Below, in pieces: positions 9,121 through 17,805 of a stretch of DNA of 64,000 nt. Both the position numbers and the translations under genes were made by a program. Origin of the DNA: Streptomyces lydicus. Lineage in GTDB: Bacteria; Actinomycetota; Actinomycetes; Streptomycetales; Streptomycetaceae. The notes below the pieces were generated by a model. That model was not told where the DNA came from and did no database searches. It worked only from the letters and a program-made list of their open reading frames with translations. The stretch spans positions 6,076,001 through 6,140,000 of the forward strand of contig NZ_RDTE01000003.1 of assembly GCF_004125265.1 (NCBI RefSeq), read 5' to 3'. Positions within the stretch are counted from its first letter, which is position 1, and each line of letters starts with the position of its first letter.

Positions 9121-9160
9121 CCTGCCGGAGCCCCTGACGGACCCTGACGGGGAGATCCCC

Positions 9161-10183
9161 CTAACGTGGCAGCACCGCCACATACGCGCTCGGCTCGCGG
9201 TCCCCCGCCGCCATCAGCGCCGTACGGATCACCGCGGCCTGCTGCTCGGGGGCCGTGCGCAGGGTGCGCGGCAGGCAGCGGACGACGGTGATGCCCAGCC
9301 GCTCCAGATGCTCGCGCTTGTGGAAGAACGGCGACTGCAGCGGGTCCTCCTCGGGGCGCGGCGCCCGGGTGTCGATCTCCAGGGCCACCGCGTGCTCCGG
9401 CCAGAAGGCGTCCACGCCGCCCAGCTGCGGCCCGCCCGGCAGCCGCAGCTCGACATTCCACAGCGGGTCGGGCAGACCGTGGGCGCGCACCATCGCATAG
9501 AGCCGCTGCTCGGCCAGCGCCCGGCCCTCGGCCAGCAGGGTGTCCACCGCGTCCACCACGTGCGGCCGGGTCAGCAGCCGGGCCCGGCTCAGCTCCCGCA
9601 CCACCGAGGTCGCCTCGCAGTGGCCGCCGCGCACCGCCTCGGTCAGCAGCCGGCGCACCGTCGTGGCGTCGGTGAGCGAGCCGACCGCGTCCGCGACCGC
9701 GCGCGGCACCGGCGCGGCCGGCACCCCGGTGATCTCCTGTGCGACCGGCAGCTCCACGGTCCGTACGATCCGGGCGAAACCGGTCGAGCGCAGCCGCCGG
9801 GTGCGGGCCACCAGGACCTCGATGCGGTCCAGGGCGAGCAGCGGGGGCGCCTCGGTGAAGCCGTGCAGGGCGAGCGCCGCCAGACCCGTGATCATCGCCT
9901 CGGGGGCGCCGTCGGACCCGTCGCCCTGCCGGGGCACCGCCGGCCCCCGGTGGCCGGCGTACAGCAGGGCCGCATGCAGCCGTTCCTCGCTGGTGGGCGG
10001 CCCCGCGTGCAGCAGATAGATACCGGGGAGGAGTTGTTGCCAGGGGCCGCCGGCCCGGCAGCGTTCGGTGGTCTCCGCGGCCGGGACGCCGTGCTCGCGC
10101 AGCTGCCGGGTGGTCATCACCCGGCACTGCGCCTCGGAGAGGTGACGGAGGGGGAGGGGGGAGAGCGGGGTGTCGTGGTTCAT
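9161..10183 (-). CDS. AbiEi-like N-terminal domain fused to DUF559-type nuclease-like domain
   Basis: A 340-residue protein. The N-terminal ~60 residues (MTTRQLREHGVPAAETTERC ... LLPGIYLLHAG) look like the winged helix of AbiEi-type (type IV antitoxin) proteins. The C-terminal ~100 residues look like a DUF559/PD-(D/E)XK nuclease fold: an Asp in GGVDAFWPEHAVALEID, the ExD of LEID, and Lys/Arg in FFHKREHLERLGITVVR. The ATG at 10183 follows GAGGTGA. There is no AbiEii toxin gene beside it, so an intact toxin-antitoxin pair is not supported. The architecture is common in actinobacteria, but function is not established. An imperfect palindrome (GTACTAAAGTAC, 10257-10268) lies upstream and could be an operator. 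Confidence 0.7.
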   Translation of the reverse strand: MNHDTPLSPLPLRHLSEAQCRVMTTRQLREHGVPAAETTERCRAGGPWQQLLPGIYLLHAGPPTSEERLHAALLYAGHRGPAVPRQGDGSDGAPEAMITGLAALALHGFTEAPPLLALDRIEVLVARTRRLRSTGFARIVRTVELPVAQEITGVPAAPVPRAVADAVGSLTDATTVRRLLTEAVRGGHCEATSVVRELSRARLLTRPHVVDAVDTLLAEGRALAEQRLYAMVRAHGLPDPLWNVELRLPGGPQLGGVDAFWPEHAVALEIDTRAPRPEEDPLQSPFFHKREHLERLGITVVRCLPRTLRTAPEQQAAVIRTALMAAGDREPSAYVAVLPR

Positions 10184-10307
10184 GTCACCTCGATTCCCGC
10201 GCCCGCTCCGCCCCCTAACCGCTGTTACACGCCCGTACCACAAACCGGACAACCCTGTACTAAAGTACGGGCGTTCGACTGCCGAAAGGGGCTGGTCGCC
10301 CCGGGGG

Positions 10308-12896
10308 TTACGGCCTCGGCCCGGCCGCCTCGTCACAAGCCTGTGCCCGCAGTGCCCGGGCCAGATCGTCCCGCTTCTCCAGGACCAGCCGGCGCAGCGC
10401 GGGCGCCGCCTGCGGATGCCCGTCCAGCCAGCCGTCCGCGGCGTCCAGGGTGTCCTGGTCCACCAGCCAGGCCGGGAACAGCCCGCGCACCACCGCCATC
10501 CCGATCTCGATGGAGCGCTCCCGCCACACCCGCTCGATCGCCGCGAAGTAGCGCGGCCGGTAGGGGGCCAGCAGCTCCCGCTGCCCGAACTGCGCGAACC
10601 CGGCGTTCGTCGCCTCCACCAGGGCGTTGGAGAGCACATCGGACTCCACGGCCTGCTCCCAGGCCCGGGCCTTGACCTCGGCCGACGGGCGGGCGGCCAG
10701 GCAGCGCACCTGGTGGCGCCTGCCGGAGGCGGTGTTGTCGCGGGCCAGCTCGGCGCCGATCAGGCTCTCGTCCGCGACGCCGTGCGCGGCCAGCGGCTCC
10801 AGGATCGTCCAGCGCAGCTCCTGGTCCACGTCCAGGCCGTCGATCTTCGCGGTGCCGTCCAGCAGGCCCCGGAGCAGCTGGAGATCGGCGGGGGCGGCGG
10901 CGAGGGCGATGAAGTGCCGGGCCCAGGCGAGCTGATGGCCGCTGCCGGGCTCGGCCAGCCGCAGCTCGTGCAGCGCGGCCTCGGCGAGCTCCCGGGCGGC
11001 CTGCTCCCGGCGGTCCGGCGCGGTGTACAGCTCCAGCGCCGTCTGCGCCTGTCCGTGCAGCGACTGCAGCACGCCGATGCCGGTCTCCCGGCCGGCGAAC
11101 CGCCGCACCAGGTCGAGGTAGTCGCGGGCCGGCATCAGCCCGTCGCGGGTCAGGCCCCACAGCGCGGCCCAGCACACGGCCCGCGCCATCGGGTCGGTCA
11201 GATCGCCGAGCCGGGCCCGCAGGGTGGCCAGCGACCCCTCGTCGAAGCGGACCTTGGCGTACGTCAGGTCCTCGTCGTTGACCAGTACCAGTTCGGGGCG
11301 TTCGAGGCCGGCCAGCTCGGGTACGGCGGTCCGCGGCCCGTCCACGTCCACCTCGGCGCGGGCGTAGCGCACCAGCGACGGGTCCGCGCCCTGGCGCCGG
11401 TAGAGGCCGACCGCGACCCGGTGCACCCGCAGCTGCGGGTGCGAGGGCGCCGCCTCCTGGAGGATGCTCAGCTCGGTGATCCGGTCCTGCGCGTCATAGG
11501 TGACCTGCGGGGTGAGGGAGTTGACGCCCGCGGTCTCCAGCCAGGCCCGCGACCAGGAGGCCAGGTCCCGGCCCGAGGTCTCCTCCAGCACCGCCAGCAG
11601 GTCGGTGAGCCGGGTGTTGCCGTAGGCGTGCCGCTTGAAGTAGCGCCGCGCGCCCTCCAGGAAGGCGTCCTGCCCCACGTACGCCACCAGTTGCTTGAGG
11701 ACGGCCGCGCCCTTGGCGTAGGTGATGCCGTCGAAGTTGAGCTTGGCGTCCTCCAGGTCACGGATGTCGGCGGTGACCGGGTGGGTGGAGGGCAGCTGGT
11801 CGGCGTGGTAGGCCCAGGACTTACGGCGGTTGGCGAAGGTGATCCAGCCGTCGGCGAAGCGCGTCGACCCGACCAGCGCGAAGGCGCCCATGAAGTCCGC
11901 GTAGGACTCCTTGAGCCACAGGTCGTCCCACCACTGCATGGTGACCAGATCGCCGAACCACATGTGTGCCATCTCGTGCAGGATGACGTTGGCCCGGTGC
12001 TCGTAGGACGCCTCGGTGACCTTCCCGCGGAAGATGAACTCCTCGCGGAAGGTGACACAGCCCGGGTTCTCCATGGCCCCGAGGTTGTACTCCGGGACGA
12101 AGGCCTGGTCGTACTTCCCGAAGGGGTAGGGGAAGTCGAAGTGGTCGTGGAAGAAGTCCAGGCCCTGCTTGGTGACGGTGAAGATGTCGTCCGCGTCGAA
12201 GTGCTTCGCCAGGCCCTTGCGGCACAGCGCGCCCAGCGGCACCTCCAGCTCCGTGCCGTCCTCGAACGTGCGCCGGTAGACATCGGAGACGTAGTGGTAC
12301 GGGCCGGCGACCACGGCCGTGATGTACGTCGAGATCGGCTCGGTCGTGGCGAAGCGGTGCCGCCCGCCCTCGGCCTCGCCGTCCTGGGCGCCGTTGCTGA
12401 GCACCCGCCAGCCCTCGGGGGCGGTGACCTCGAAGGTGAACGGGGCCTTCAGATCGGGCTGTTCGAAAGTGGCGAAAACCCTGCGGGCATCGGCCGGCTC
12501 GTACTGGGTGTAGAGGTAGACCTCGCCGTCCTCGGGGTCCACGAAGCGGTGCATGCCCTCACCGCTCCGGCTGTAGGCGCACCGGGCGTCGACGACCAGG
12601 GTGTTCTCGGCGGCCAGCGCGTCCAGCGTGATCCGGGTGCCGTCGAAGACCGCGGCGGGGTCCAGCTCCCGGCCGTTGAGGGTGACCGAGGTGACCGACG
12701 GCGCCAGCAGGTCGGCGAAGGCCGGGGCGCCGGGCTCGGCACAGCGGAAGCGCAGCGTCGTCAGGGAGCGGAAGGTCTCCGCTTCCGGGCCGGACGCGAC
12801 CGCTGAGCGGACGTCCAGCGCCACGTCGTAGGCGTCGACGCTCAGCAGCCGGCCCCGCTCCTGCGCCTCGTCCCGGGACAGATTCTCACCTGGCAC
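10308..12896 (-). CDS. aminopeptidase N (M1 family), copy 2
   Basis: An 862-residue M1 zinc aminopeptidase, clearly paralogous to the one at 2942-5536; they share the start MPGxNLxRDEAQxRxRLLxV, many internal blocks and the same overall length. Motifs: NLGAMENPGCVT for substrate binding, HEMAHMWFGDL for zinc binding (HExxH with Met for Leu), and WWDDLWLKESYA with the third ligand Glu. The GTG start at 12896 is chosen because it matches the start of copy 1 and has AGGGAG 8 nt upstream; extension to 13010 would add an unrelated Arg-rich leader. Divergent from the DsbA-like gene. Cytosolic peptide turnover is the expected role. Confidence 0.94.
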   Translation of the reverse strand: MPGENLSRDEAQERGRLLSVDAYDVALDVRSAVASGPEAETFRSLTTLRFRCAEPGAPAFADLLAPSVTSVTLNGRELDPAAVFDGTRITLDALAAENTLVVDARCAYSRSGEGMHRFVDPEDGEVYLYTQYEPADARRVFATFEQPDLKAPFTFEVTAPEGWRVLSNGAQDGEAEGGRHRFATTEPISTYITAVVAGPYHYVSDVYRRTFEDGTELEVPLGALCRKGLAKHFDADDIFTVTKQGLDFFHDHFDFPYPFGKYDQAFVPEYNLGAMENPGCVTFREEFIFRGKVTEASYEHRANVILHEMAHMWFGDLVTMQWWDDLWLKESYADFMGAFALVGSTRFADGWITFANRRKSWAYHADQLPSTHPVTADIRDLEDAKLNFDGITYAKGAAVLKQLVAYVGQDAFLEGARRYFKRHAYGNTRLTDLLAVLEETSGRDLASWSRAWLETAGVNSLTPQVTYDAQDRITELSILQEAAPSHPQLRVHRVAVGLYRRQGADPSLVRYARAEVDVDGPRTAVPELAGLERPELVLVNDEDLTYAKVRFDEGSLATLRARLGDLTDPMARAVCWAALWGLTRDGLMPARDYLDLVRRFAGRETGIGVLQSLHGQAQTALELYTAPDRREQAARELAEAALHELRLAEPGSGHQLAWARHFIALAAAPADLQLLRGLLDGTAKIDGLDVDQELRWTILEPLAAHGVADESLIGAELARDNTASGRRHQVRCLAARPSAEVKARAWEQAVESDVLSNALVEATNAGFAQFGQRELLAPYRPRYFAAIERVWRERSIEIGMAVVRGLFPAWLVDQDTLDAADGWLDGHPQAAPALRRLVLEKRDDLARALRAQACDEAAGPRP

Positions 12897-13021
12897 GGCG
12901 TGACTCCCTCGTCCTCGTCTCGAATATCGAACAACGGGAATCATGGCACGCCCGCCGTCGGTTGAACCTTCCACGGAACAGCACCGTGAACCGACCAGCA
13001 CAGCTCTCATGAGGAGACCCC

Positions 13022-13666
13022 GTGTCCGACGCCGTGAAGACCCCCGCCGACTTCTGGTTCGACCCGCTGTGCCCCTGGGCCTGGATGACCTCCCGCTGGA
13101 TGCTGGAGGTGGAGAAGGTCCGCCCGGTCGAGGTGCGCTGGCATGTGATGAGCCTGGCGGTGCTCAACGAGAACCGGCTCGACGAGCTCCCCGCGCAGTA
13201 CGCCGAGAACATGCGCCCCGGCGGCAAGTCCTGGGGCCCGGTCCGCGTGGTGATCGCCGCCCAGCAGCTGCACGGCGACGAGGTCGTGGGCCCGCTCTAC
13301 ACCGCGCTCGGCACCCGCATCCACAACGAAGGCCTCGGGGTGAACCCGGAGAGCATCGCCGCCGCCCTGGACGACGCGGGCCTGCCCGCCGACCTGATCG
13401 CGTACGCCGACAAGGACACCTACGACGCCGAGCTGCGCGCCTCCCACAAGGCGGGCATCGACCTGGTCGGCCAGGAGGTGGGCACCCCGGTCATCGCGGT
13501 CCCTGGCCACGACGGCGAGCAGATCGCCTTCTTCGGGCCGGTCGTCACCCCTGCCCCCAAGGGCGAGGAGGCCGCCAAGCTGTGGGACGGGACGCTGATG
13601 GTCGCCTCCATCCCCGGCTTCTACGAGATCAAGCGGACCCGGACCCAGGGGCCGGTCTTCGACTGA
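13022..13666 (+). CDS. DsbA-fold protein of the mycothiol nitroreductase (Rv2466c) type
   Basis: A 214-residue thioredoxin/DsbA-fold protein strongly resembling the mycobacterial mycothiol-dependent nitroreductase Rv2466c. Shared blocks include ADFWFDPLCPWAW, LNENRLDELPAQY, GPLYTALGTRIHNEG and ASHKAGIDLVGQEVGTP (cis-Pro loop). The active site reads C17-P-W-A20, where the mycobacterial protein has CPWC, so the second cysteine is absent; Cys17 is the only cysteine in the protein. This would demand a monothiol mechanism, perhaps with mycothiol completing the cycle. The GTG start at 13022 has GAGGAG upstream. No signal peptide, so cytosolic. A 17-bp hairpin follows the stop. Confidence 0.88.
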   Translation: MSDAVKTPADFWFDPLCPWAWMTSRWMLEVEKVRPVEVRWHVMSLAVLNENRLDELPAQYAENMRPGGKSWGPVRVVIAAQQLHGDEVVGPLYTALGTRIHNEGLGVNPESIAAALDDAGLPADLIAYADKDTYDAELRASHKAGIDLVGQEVGTPVIAVPGHDGEQIAFFGPVVTPAPKGEEAAKLWDGTLMVASIPGFYEIKRTRTQGPVFD

Positions 13667-13687
13667 TCCCCATCGCACGGGCACATG

Positions 13688-13726
13688 GGAGCGCCTCCGC
13701 ACGTATCGGACGTGCGGAGGCGCTCC
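13688..13726. terminator. bidirectional hairpin between DsbA-like gene and sodF
   Basis: Perfect 17-bp stem (GGAGCGCCTCCGCACGT and its complement) with a 5-nt loop, 21 nt after the DsbA-like stop and 66 nt past the sodF stop on the other strand. Confidence 0.85.
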
Positions 13727-13791
13727 GTCATTCCGCCTGCCGGGTGAGCGGTGAGAAGACGATCACGAGGCAGGACGACCGGGGCCGTGCC

Positions 13792-14433
13792 TTACGGCGC
13801 CAGCAGCAGGCTGTGCGCGCGCTCCTTGGCGGTGGCGTACCGCTTGGCGACGTCCTGCCAGTTCACGACCTGCCACATGGCCTCGATGAAGTCCACCTTC
13901 TGGTTCTTGTACTGCAGGTAGAAGGCGTGCTCCCAGGCGTCGAAGACCAGGATCGGGACCGAGCCCTGCCCGACGTTGCCCTGGTGGTCGTAGATCTGCT
14001 CGACGACCAGGCGGCCGCTGACCGGCTCGTAGGCCAGCACGCCCCAGCCGGAGCCCTGGGTGGTGGCCGCGGCCTTGGTCAGCTGGGCCTTGAAGCCGGC
14101 GTACGAGCCGAAGCTCTCGGCGATGGCGTCGGCCAGCTCGCCCACACCGTCCTTCTCGTGCGGCTCGCCGCCACCGTCACCGGTCATGTTGTGCCAGTAG
14201 ATGCTGTGCAGGATGTGGCCGGAGAGGTGGAACGCGAGGTTCTTCTCCAGGCCGTTGATGTTGCCCCACGCTTCCTTGTCGCGGGCCTCGGCGAGCTGCT
14301 CCAGGGTGTCGTTCGCGCCCTTCACGTACGCCGCGTGGTGCTTGTCGTGGTGCAGCTCGATGATCTCGGGGCTGATGACCGGCGCCAGCTCCGCGTAGTC
14401 GTACGGAAGTTCAGGAAGTGTGTAGGTGGCCAT
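13792..14433 (-). CDS. sodF: iron (Fe/Zn-type) superoxide dismutase
   Basis: A 213-residue Fe/Mn-family superoxide dismutase that converts superoxide to peroxide and oxygen. Metal ligands: His28 of ELHHDKHHAAYV, the His of HLSGHILHS (near residue 76), and Asp and His of VFDAWEHAFY. The start is the ATG at 14433, with GGAGG upstream. In Streptomyces the homologous enzyme is made when nickel is scarce and is repressed by Nur with nickel when NiSOD is available. A near-perfect Nur-type inverted/direct repeat sits 36-52 bp upstream of this start (14469-14485), which supports the sodF assignment. Cytosolic; no signal peptide. Confidence 0.95.
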   Translation of the reverse strand: MATYTLPELPYDYAELAPVISPEIIELHHDKHHAAYVKGANDTLEQLAEARDKEAWGNINGLEKNLAFHLSGHILHSIYWHNMTGDGGGEPHEKDGVGELADAIAESFGSYAGFKAQLTKAAATTQGSGWGVLAYEPVSGRLVVEQIYDHQGNVGQGSVPILVFDAWEHAFYLQYKNQKVDFIEAMWQVVNWQDVAKRYATAKERAHSLLLAP

Positions 14434-14468
14434 GCCGATCCCGCCTCCAAGCTGCTGATGAGCAGTAG

Positions 14469-14485
14469 TTGCAATCCATGTGCAA
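14469..14485 (-). promoter_or_regulatory. candidate Nur operator of sodF
   Basis: TTGCAA-N5-GTGCAA read on the plus strand (TTGCAC-N5-TTGCAA toward sodF). The Nur-box consensus reported for Streptomyces is two TTGCAA-like hexamers separated by 5 bp; here one base of twelve departs from it. It lies 36 bp upstream of the sodF start, where a promoter-covering repressor would act. Confidence 0.75.
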
Positions 14486-14549
14486 GAGCACGCTATCAGC
14501 AGGAGTGATCACCGGCCGGTTGCGGTGGACCGGCCTGGTCCCAAAGACG

Positions 14550-14590
14550 GAGGCGGGGCGGGACCTCGGAAGGAGGTCCCGCCCCGCCTC
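14550..14590 (-). terminator. hairpin terminator after amino-acid permease 1
   Basis: Perfect 18-bp stem (14550-14567 with 14573-14590), loop GGAAG, 17 nt beyond the permease stop codon on the minus strand. It insulates the sodF promoter from permease readthrough. Confidence 0.85.
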
Positions 14591-14607
14591 GGGGGAGTGG
14601 GGGAGCG

Positions 14608-16047
14608 CTACGGCCCGGCCGGGCCCGCGTCCCTGGCCAGCAGCCGCTGCCGGATGAGCCCGATCACGGCCAGTACCACCCCGAAGCCACCGGTGAACAG
14701 CAGCTGGATCCGCTGGTTCTCGTCGCGCACCATCAGCAGCAGCACGGCGACGATGCCCGCCAGCGCCACCCAGGTCAGGACCGGGAAGGCCCACATCTTC
14801 ACCACGAGCTTCTCGGGCGCCTCGCGCTCCAGCCGGCGCCGCATCCGCAGCTGGGCGGCGGCGATGAAGCCCCACACCACCAGGACGGCCGCGCCGACCA
14901 TGTTCAGCAGCCACTGGAAGACCGTGGTGGGCCACAGGAAGCTGAAGAGGACCGCGAGGAAGCCGAAGGCGGAGCACAGCAGGACGGAGCGGCGCGGGAC
15001 GCCGCCACTCACCTTGCCGAGGAAGGCCGGGCCCTGGCCGCGGGAGATGAGGGAGTAGGCCATCCGGGAGGCGCCGTAGAGGTTGGCGTTCACCGCGGAG
15101 AGCAGCGCGATCAGGATGACCACGTTCATGATCTGGCCGGCCGCCGGGATCTTGAGGTAGTCCAGGACCGCCACGTACGGGCCGCTCTTGGCGATGGAGG
15201 GTGCGCTCCAGGGGATGACCGTGACGATGACGGCCATCGAGCCGACGTAGAAGAGGGCTATCCGCCACATCGCGGTGCGCACGGCGCGGGCCACACCGCG
15301 CACCGGGTCCTCGGACTCGGCGGCCGCGATGGTCACCGTCTCCAGCCCGCCGTAGGCGAACACCGACGCCAGCAGACCGACCATCAGGCCGTCGACGCCC
15401 TTGGGGAGGAAGCCGCCGTCACCGGTGAGGTGCGAGGTGCCCGGGGCGTGGGTGCCCGGGAGCACGCCGAAGATGGCCAGCAGGCCCAGGATCAGGAAGA
15501 GGCCGATCGCCGCGACCTTCAGGGCGGCGAACCAGAACTCGAACTCACCGAAGTTGGAGACCGCGGTCAGGTTGGATCCCGTGAAGAGCAGCATGAACAG
15601 CAGGACCCACACCCAGGGCTGGGTGCCGGGGAACCACTGGTGCATCACGTCCGCGGCGCCCAGCGCCTCGGCGGCCACCGCCACACACAGCAGCGCGGTG
15701 AACATCCAGCCCACCGTGAACCCGGCCCAGGATCCTATGGAGCGCTCGGCGTGCACCGAGAAGGAGCCGGAGGCCGGATTCGCCGCGGCCATCTCGCCGA
15801 GCATCCGCATGATCAGCATGACCAGCGCGCCGGAGACGGCATAGGCCAGCACGATCGACGGACCGGCCGCCGCGATGCCGGCGCGGGAGCCGACGAACAG
15901 GCCCGCGCCGATCACCCCGCCCAGGGCGATCATCGAGAGGTGGCGCTGCTTGAGGCCGTTGGACAGCGTCGAGCTGTCGGGGCCGGCGCCCTGGACCGCG
16001 TCGCCGTGCTCGCGCGCGGATGCGGCGGACGAGGGTGTCCGATTCAT
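14608..16047 (-). CDS. APC-family amino-acid permease 1
   Basis: A 479-residue inner-membrane amino-acid/polyamine/organocation permease with about 12 hydrophobic segments. The N-terminal block LKQRHLSMIALGGVIGAGLF (residues ~33-52) marks the GABA/aromatic amino-acid permease branch; unwound TM1 motif GVIGAGLF is present, and the conserved GGLETVTIAAAESEDP loop follows TM6. It takes up amino acids by proton symport; the substrate cannot be told from sequence alone. The start ATG at 16047 precedes a ~30-residue polar cytoplasmic tail. First of three close paralogues here (also 16360-17805 and 18830-20353), all on the minus strand. Confidence 0.9.
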   Translation of the reverse strand: MNRTPSSAASAREHGDAVQGAGPDSSTLSNGLKQRHLSMIALGGVIGAGLFVGSRAGIAAAGPSIVLAYAVSGALVMLIMRMLGEMAAANPASGSFSVHAERSIGSWAGFTVGWMFTALLCVAVAAEALGAADVMHQWFPGTQPWVWVLLFMLLFTGSNLTAVSNFGEFEFWFAALKVAAIGLFLILGLLAIFGVLPGTHAPGTSHLTGDGGFLPKGVDGLMVGLLASVFAYGGLETVTIAAAESEDPVRGVARAVRTAMWRIALFYVGSMAVIVTVIPWSAPSIAKSGPYVAVLDYLKIPAAGQIMNVVILIALLSAVNANLYGASRMAYSLISRGQGPAFLGKVSGGVPRRSVLLCSAFGFLAVLFSFLWPTTVFQWLLNMVGAAVLVVWGFIAAAQLRMRRRLEREAPEKLVVKMWAFPVLTWVALAGIVAVLLLMVRDENQRIQLLFTGGFGVVLAVIGLIRQRLLARDAGPAGP

Positions 16048-16359
16048 GTCGTACCTGTCCCAGTAGGTGAGAGCGGAGCAAGGCGATACTGCGTTCCCCC
16101 GGGCCGCGACCGGTGCGACGGTGCTGCCGGCCCCCTGGACCCCGCCGGTGCGGACGGATCGCGCAGGGCCTGCCGACGGCGCTGCTCCGGGGTCCTCGGC
16201 AAAGCGGGCTCAGTTTGAGCGCCGCTGTCCGCTCAGGGCAACAGTCGTGCAGCGAATGTTCGGTATTCAGACGCGTTCGGCACCGTGTGTGTTCAACGTG
16301 TGGTCGATTGTGACGGGGGGTGATCTCCCGACGCGGGGTGATTTCTCGCCTTGACGGAA
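16048..16359. other. intergenic region between permeases 1 and 2
   Basis: 312 bp with no plausible gene. It must carry the promoter of permease 1. A short direct repeat (GGGGTGATNTC near 16317 and 16338) lies near its left-strand end; no clear terminator for permease 2 is seen. Confidence 0.5.
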
Positions 16360-17805
16360 TCAGCGGCGTCCGCGACGCTCCCGGAGCGCGCGTGCGCCCG
16401 CGACGAGCAGCACCAGAGCGGTCGCCCCGGCCGACCACAGAAGCTGCGGCCTGGCCGTGTCATCGGTCAGCATCAGGATCAGCACCGCGCCCATCGCCAC
16501 CAGCGCCGCCCAGGTCAGATACGGGAAGCCCCACATCCGCAGGGTCAGCTTCTCGGGCGCCTCGCGGGCGATCCGCGGACGCAGCCGCAGCTGGGAGACG
16601 GCGATCAGGCCCCAGACGAAGAGCAGCACCGCGCCGACCGCGTTGAGCATGTAGAGGAAGACCGAATCCGGCCACTCCAGATTCAGCAGGACGGAGACGA
16701 ACCCGAACGCCACCGAGGCGAGCACCGCGCGGCGCGGCACCCCTCCGCCACTCCCGGCCTCTCCCGAGCGGGCGGACCCTCCCGACACCTTCAGCAGCGC
16801 CCGCGGCGCCTCGCCCCGCTCGGCCAGCGAGAACACCATCCGCGAGGAGCCGTAGAGGTTGGCGTTCAGCGCGGAGAGCAGCGCCACGAACACCACGATG
16901 TTCATGATCTGCCCGGCGCCCGGCACGCCGATGCTGTCCAGCACCGCGACGTAGGGGCTCTTGCCCGGCTGCATCGACGACCAGGGCAGCAGGGTCACGA
17001 TGACCAGCATCGAGCCGACGTAGAAGAACAGGATGCGCCAGACCGCGCTGCGCACCGCCCGGCCCACCGCCCGCGCCGGATCGTCCGACTCGGCCGCGGC
17101 GATGGTGACGACCTCCAGGCCGCCGAAGGCGAACACCACGGCCAGGACCCCGGAGACCACCCCGGACCAGCCGTGCGGCAGGAAGCCGCCGTGTCCGGTG
17201 AGGTTCGCCAGGCCGACGGGCTCGGTGTCCGGCAGCACCCCGAAGACCGCCAGCAGGCTCAGCGCGAGGAACAGCACGATCGCGGTGACCTTCAGCGTGG
17301 CGAACCAGAACTCGAACTCGCCGAAGTTCTTCACCGAGGCCAGATTGGCGACGGTGAAAACGATCATGAAGATCAGCACCCAGCCCCACTGCGGCACCGC
17401 AGGGACCCAGCCGTTCGCGATCTGCGCCGCACCGGTGGCCTCCACGGCCAGCACCACGACCAGCAGGAACCAGTACAGCCAGCCGACGCTGAAGCCGGCC
17501 CAGCGCCCCAGCGCCCGCTCCGCGTGCACCGAGAACGCCCCGGACGCCGGCATCGCCGCCGACATCTCGCCGAGCATCCGCATGACCAGCATGGCCAGCG
17601 CGCCCGCGATCAGATACGACAGCACGATCCCGGGACCGGCCACCGCGATCCCCGCGCCGGAGCCCACGAACAGGCCCGCGCCGATCACTCCGCCCAGGCC
17701 CAGCATCGTCAGATGGCGCTGCTTGAGGCCCGCGGCCAGCGGCTCTTTCCCGTCGGCGGCCGTCCCCGGGGAGGACTCGACGGCGTGGGTCGGTGCGTCG
17801 TGCAT
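16360..17805 (-). CDS. APC-family amino-acid permease 2
   Basis: A 481-residue membrane permease closely related to its neighbours: LKQRHLTMLGLGGVIGAGLF near residue 27, and the GGLEVVTIAAAESDDP loop. The start is taken at the ATG at 17805 (MHDAPTHAVESS); longer readings to 18039 would add a Pro/Arg-rich stretch not seen in family members. An insertion in the loop before TM9 (KVSGGSARSGEAGSGGGVPRR) is longer than in copies 1 and 3. Substrate unknown. A 16-bp palindrome about 140 bp upstream may be its operator. Confidence 0.88.
   Translation of the reverse strand: MHDAPTHAVESSPGTAADGKEPLAAGLKQRHLTMLGLGGVIGAGLFVGSGAGIAVAGPGIVLSYLIAGALAMLVMRMLGEMSAAMPASGAFSVHAERALGRWAGFSVGWLYWFLLVVVLAVEATGAAQIANGWVPAVPQWGWVLIFMIVFTVANLASVKNFGEFEFWFATLKVTAIVLFLALSLLAVFGVLPDTEPVGLANLTGHGGFLPHGWSGVVSGVLAVVFAFGGLEVVTIAAAESDDPARAVGRAVRSAVWRILFFYVGSMLVIVTLLPWSSMQPGKSPYVAVLDSIGVPGAGQIMNIVVFVALLSALNANLYGSSRMVFSLAERGEAPRALLKVSGGSARSGEAGSGGGVPRRAVLASVAFGFVSVLLNLEWPDSVFLYMLNAVGAVLLFVWGLIAVSQLRLRPRIAREAPEKLTLRMWGFPYLTWAALVAMGAVLILMLTDDTARPQLLWSAGATALVLLVAGARALRERRGRR

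Noticed and set aside
8940..9160. Possible CRISPR array at the 21-bp repeats
   Set aside because: Repeats are head-to-tail without unique spacers and there are no cas genes.
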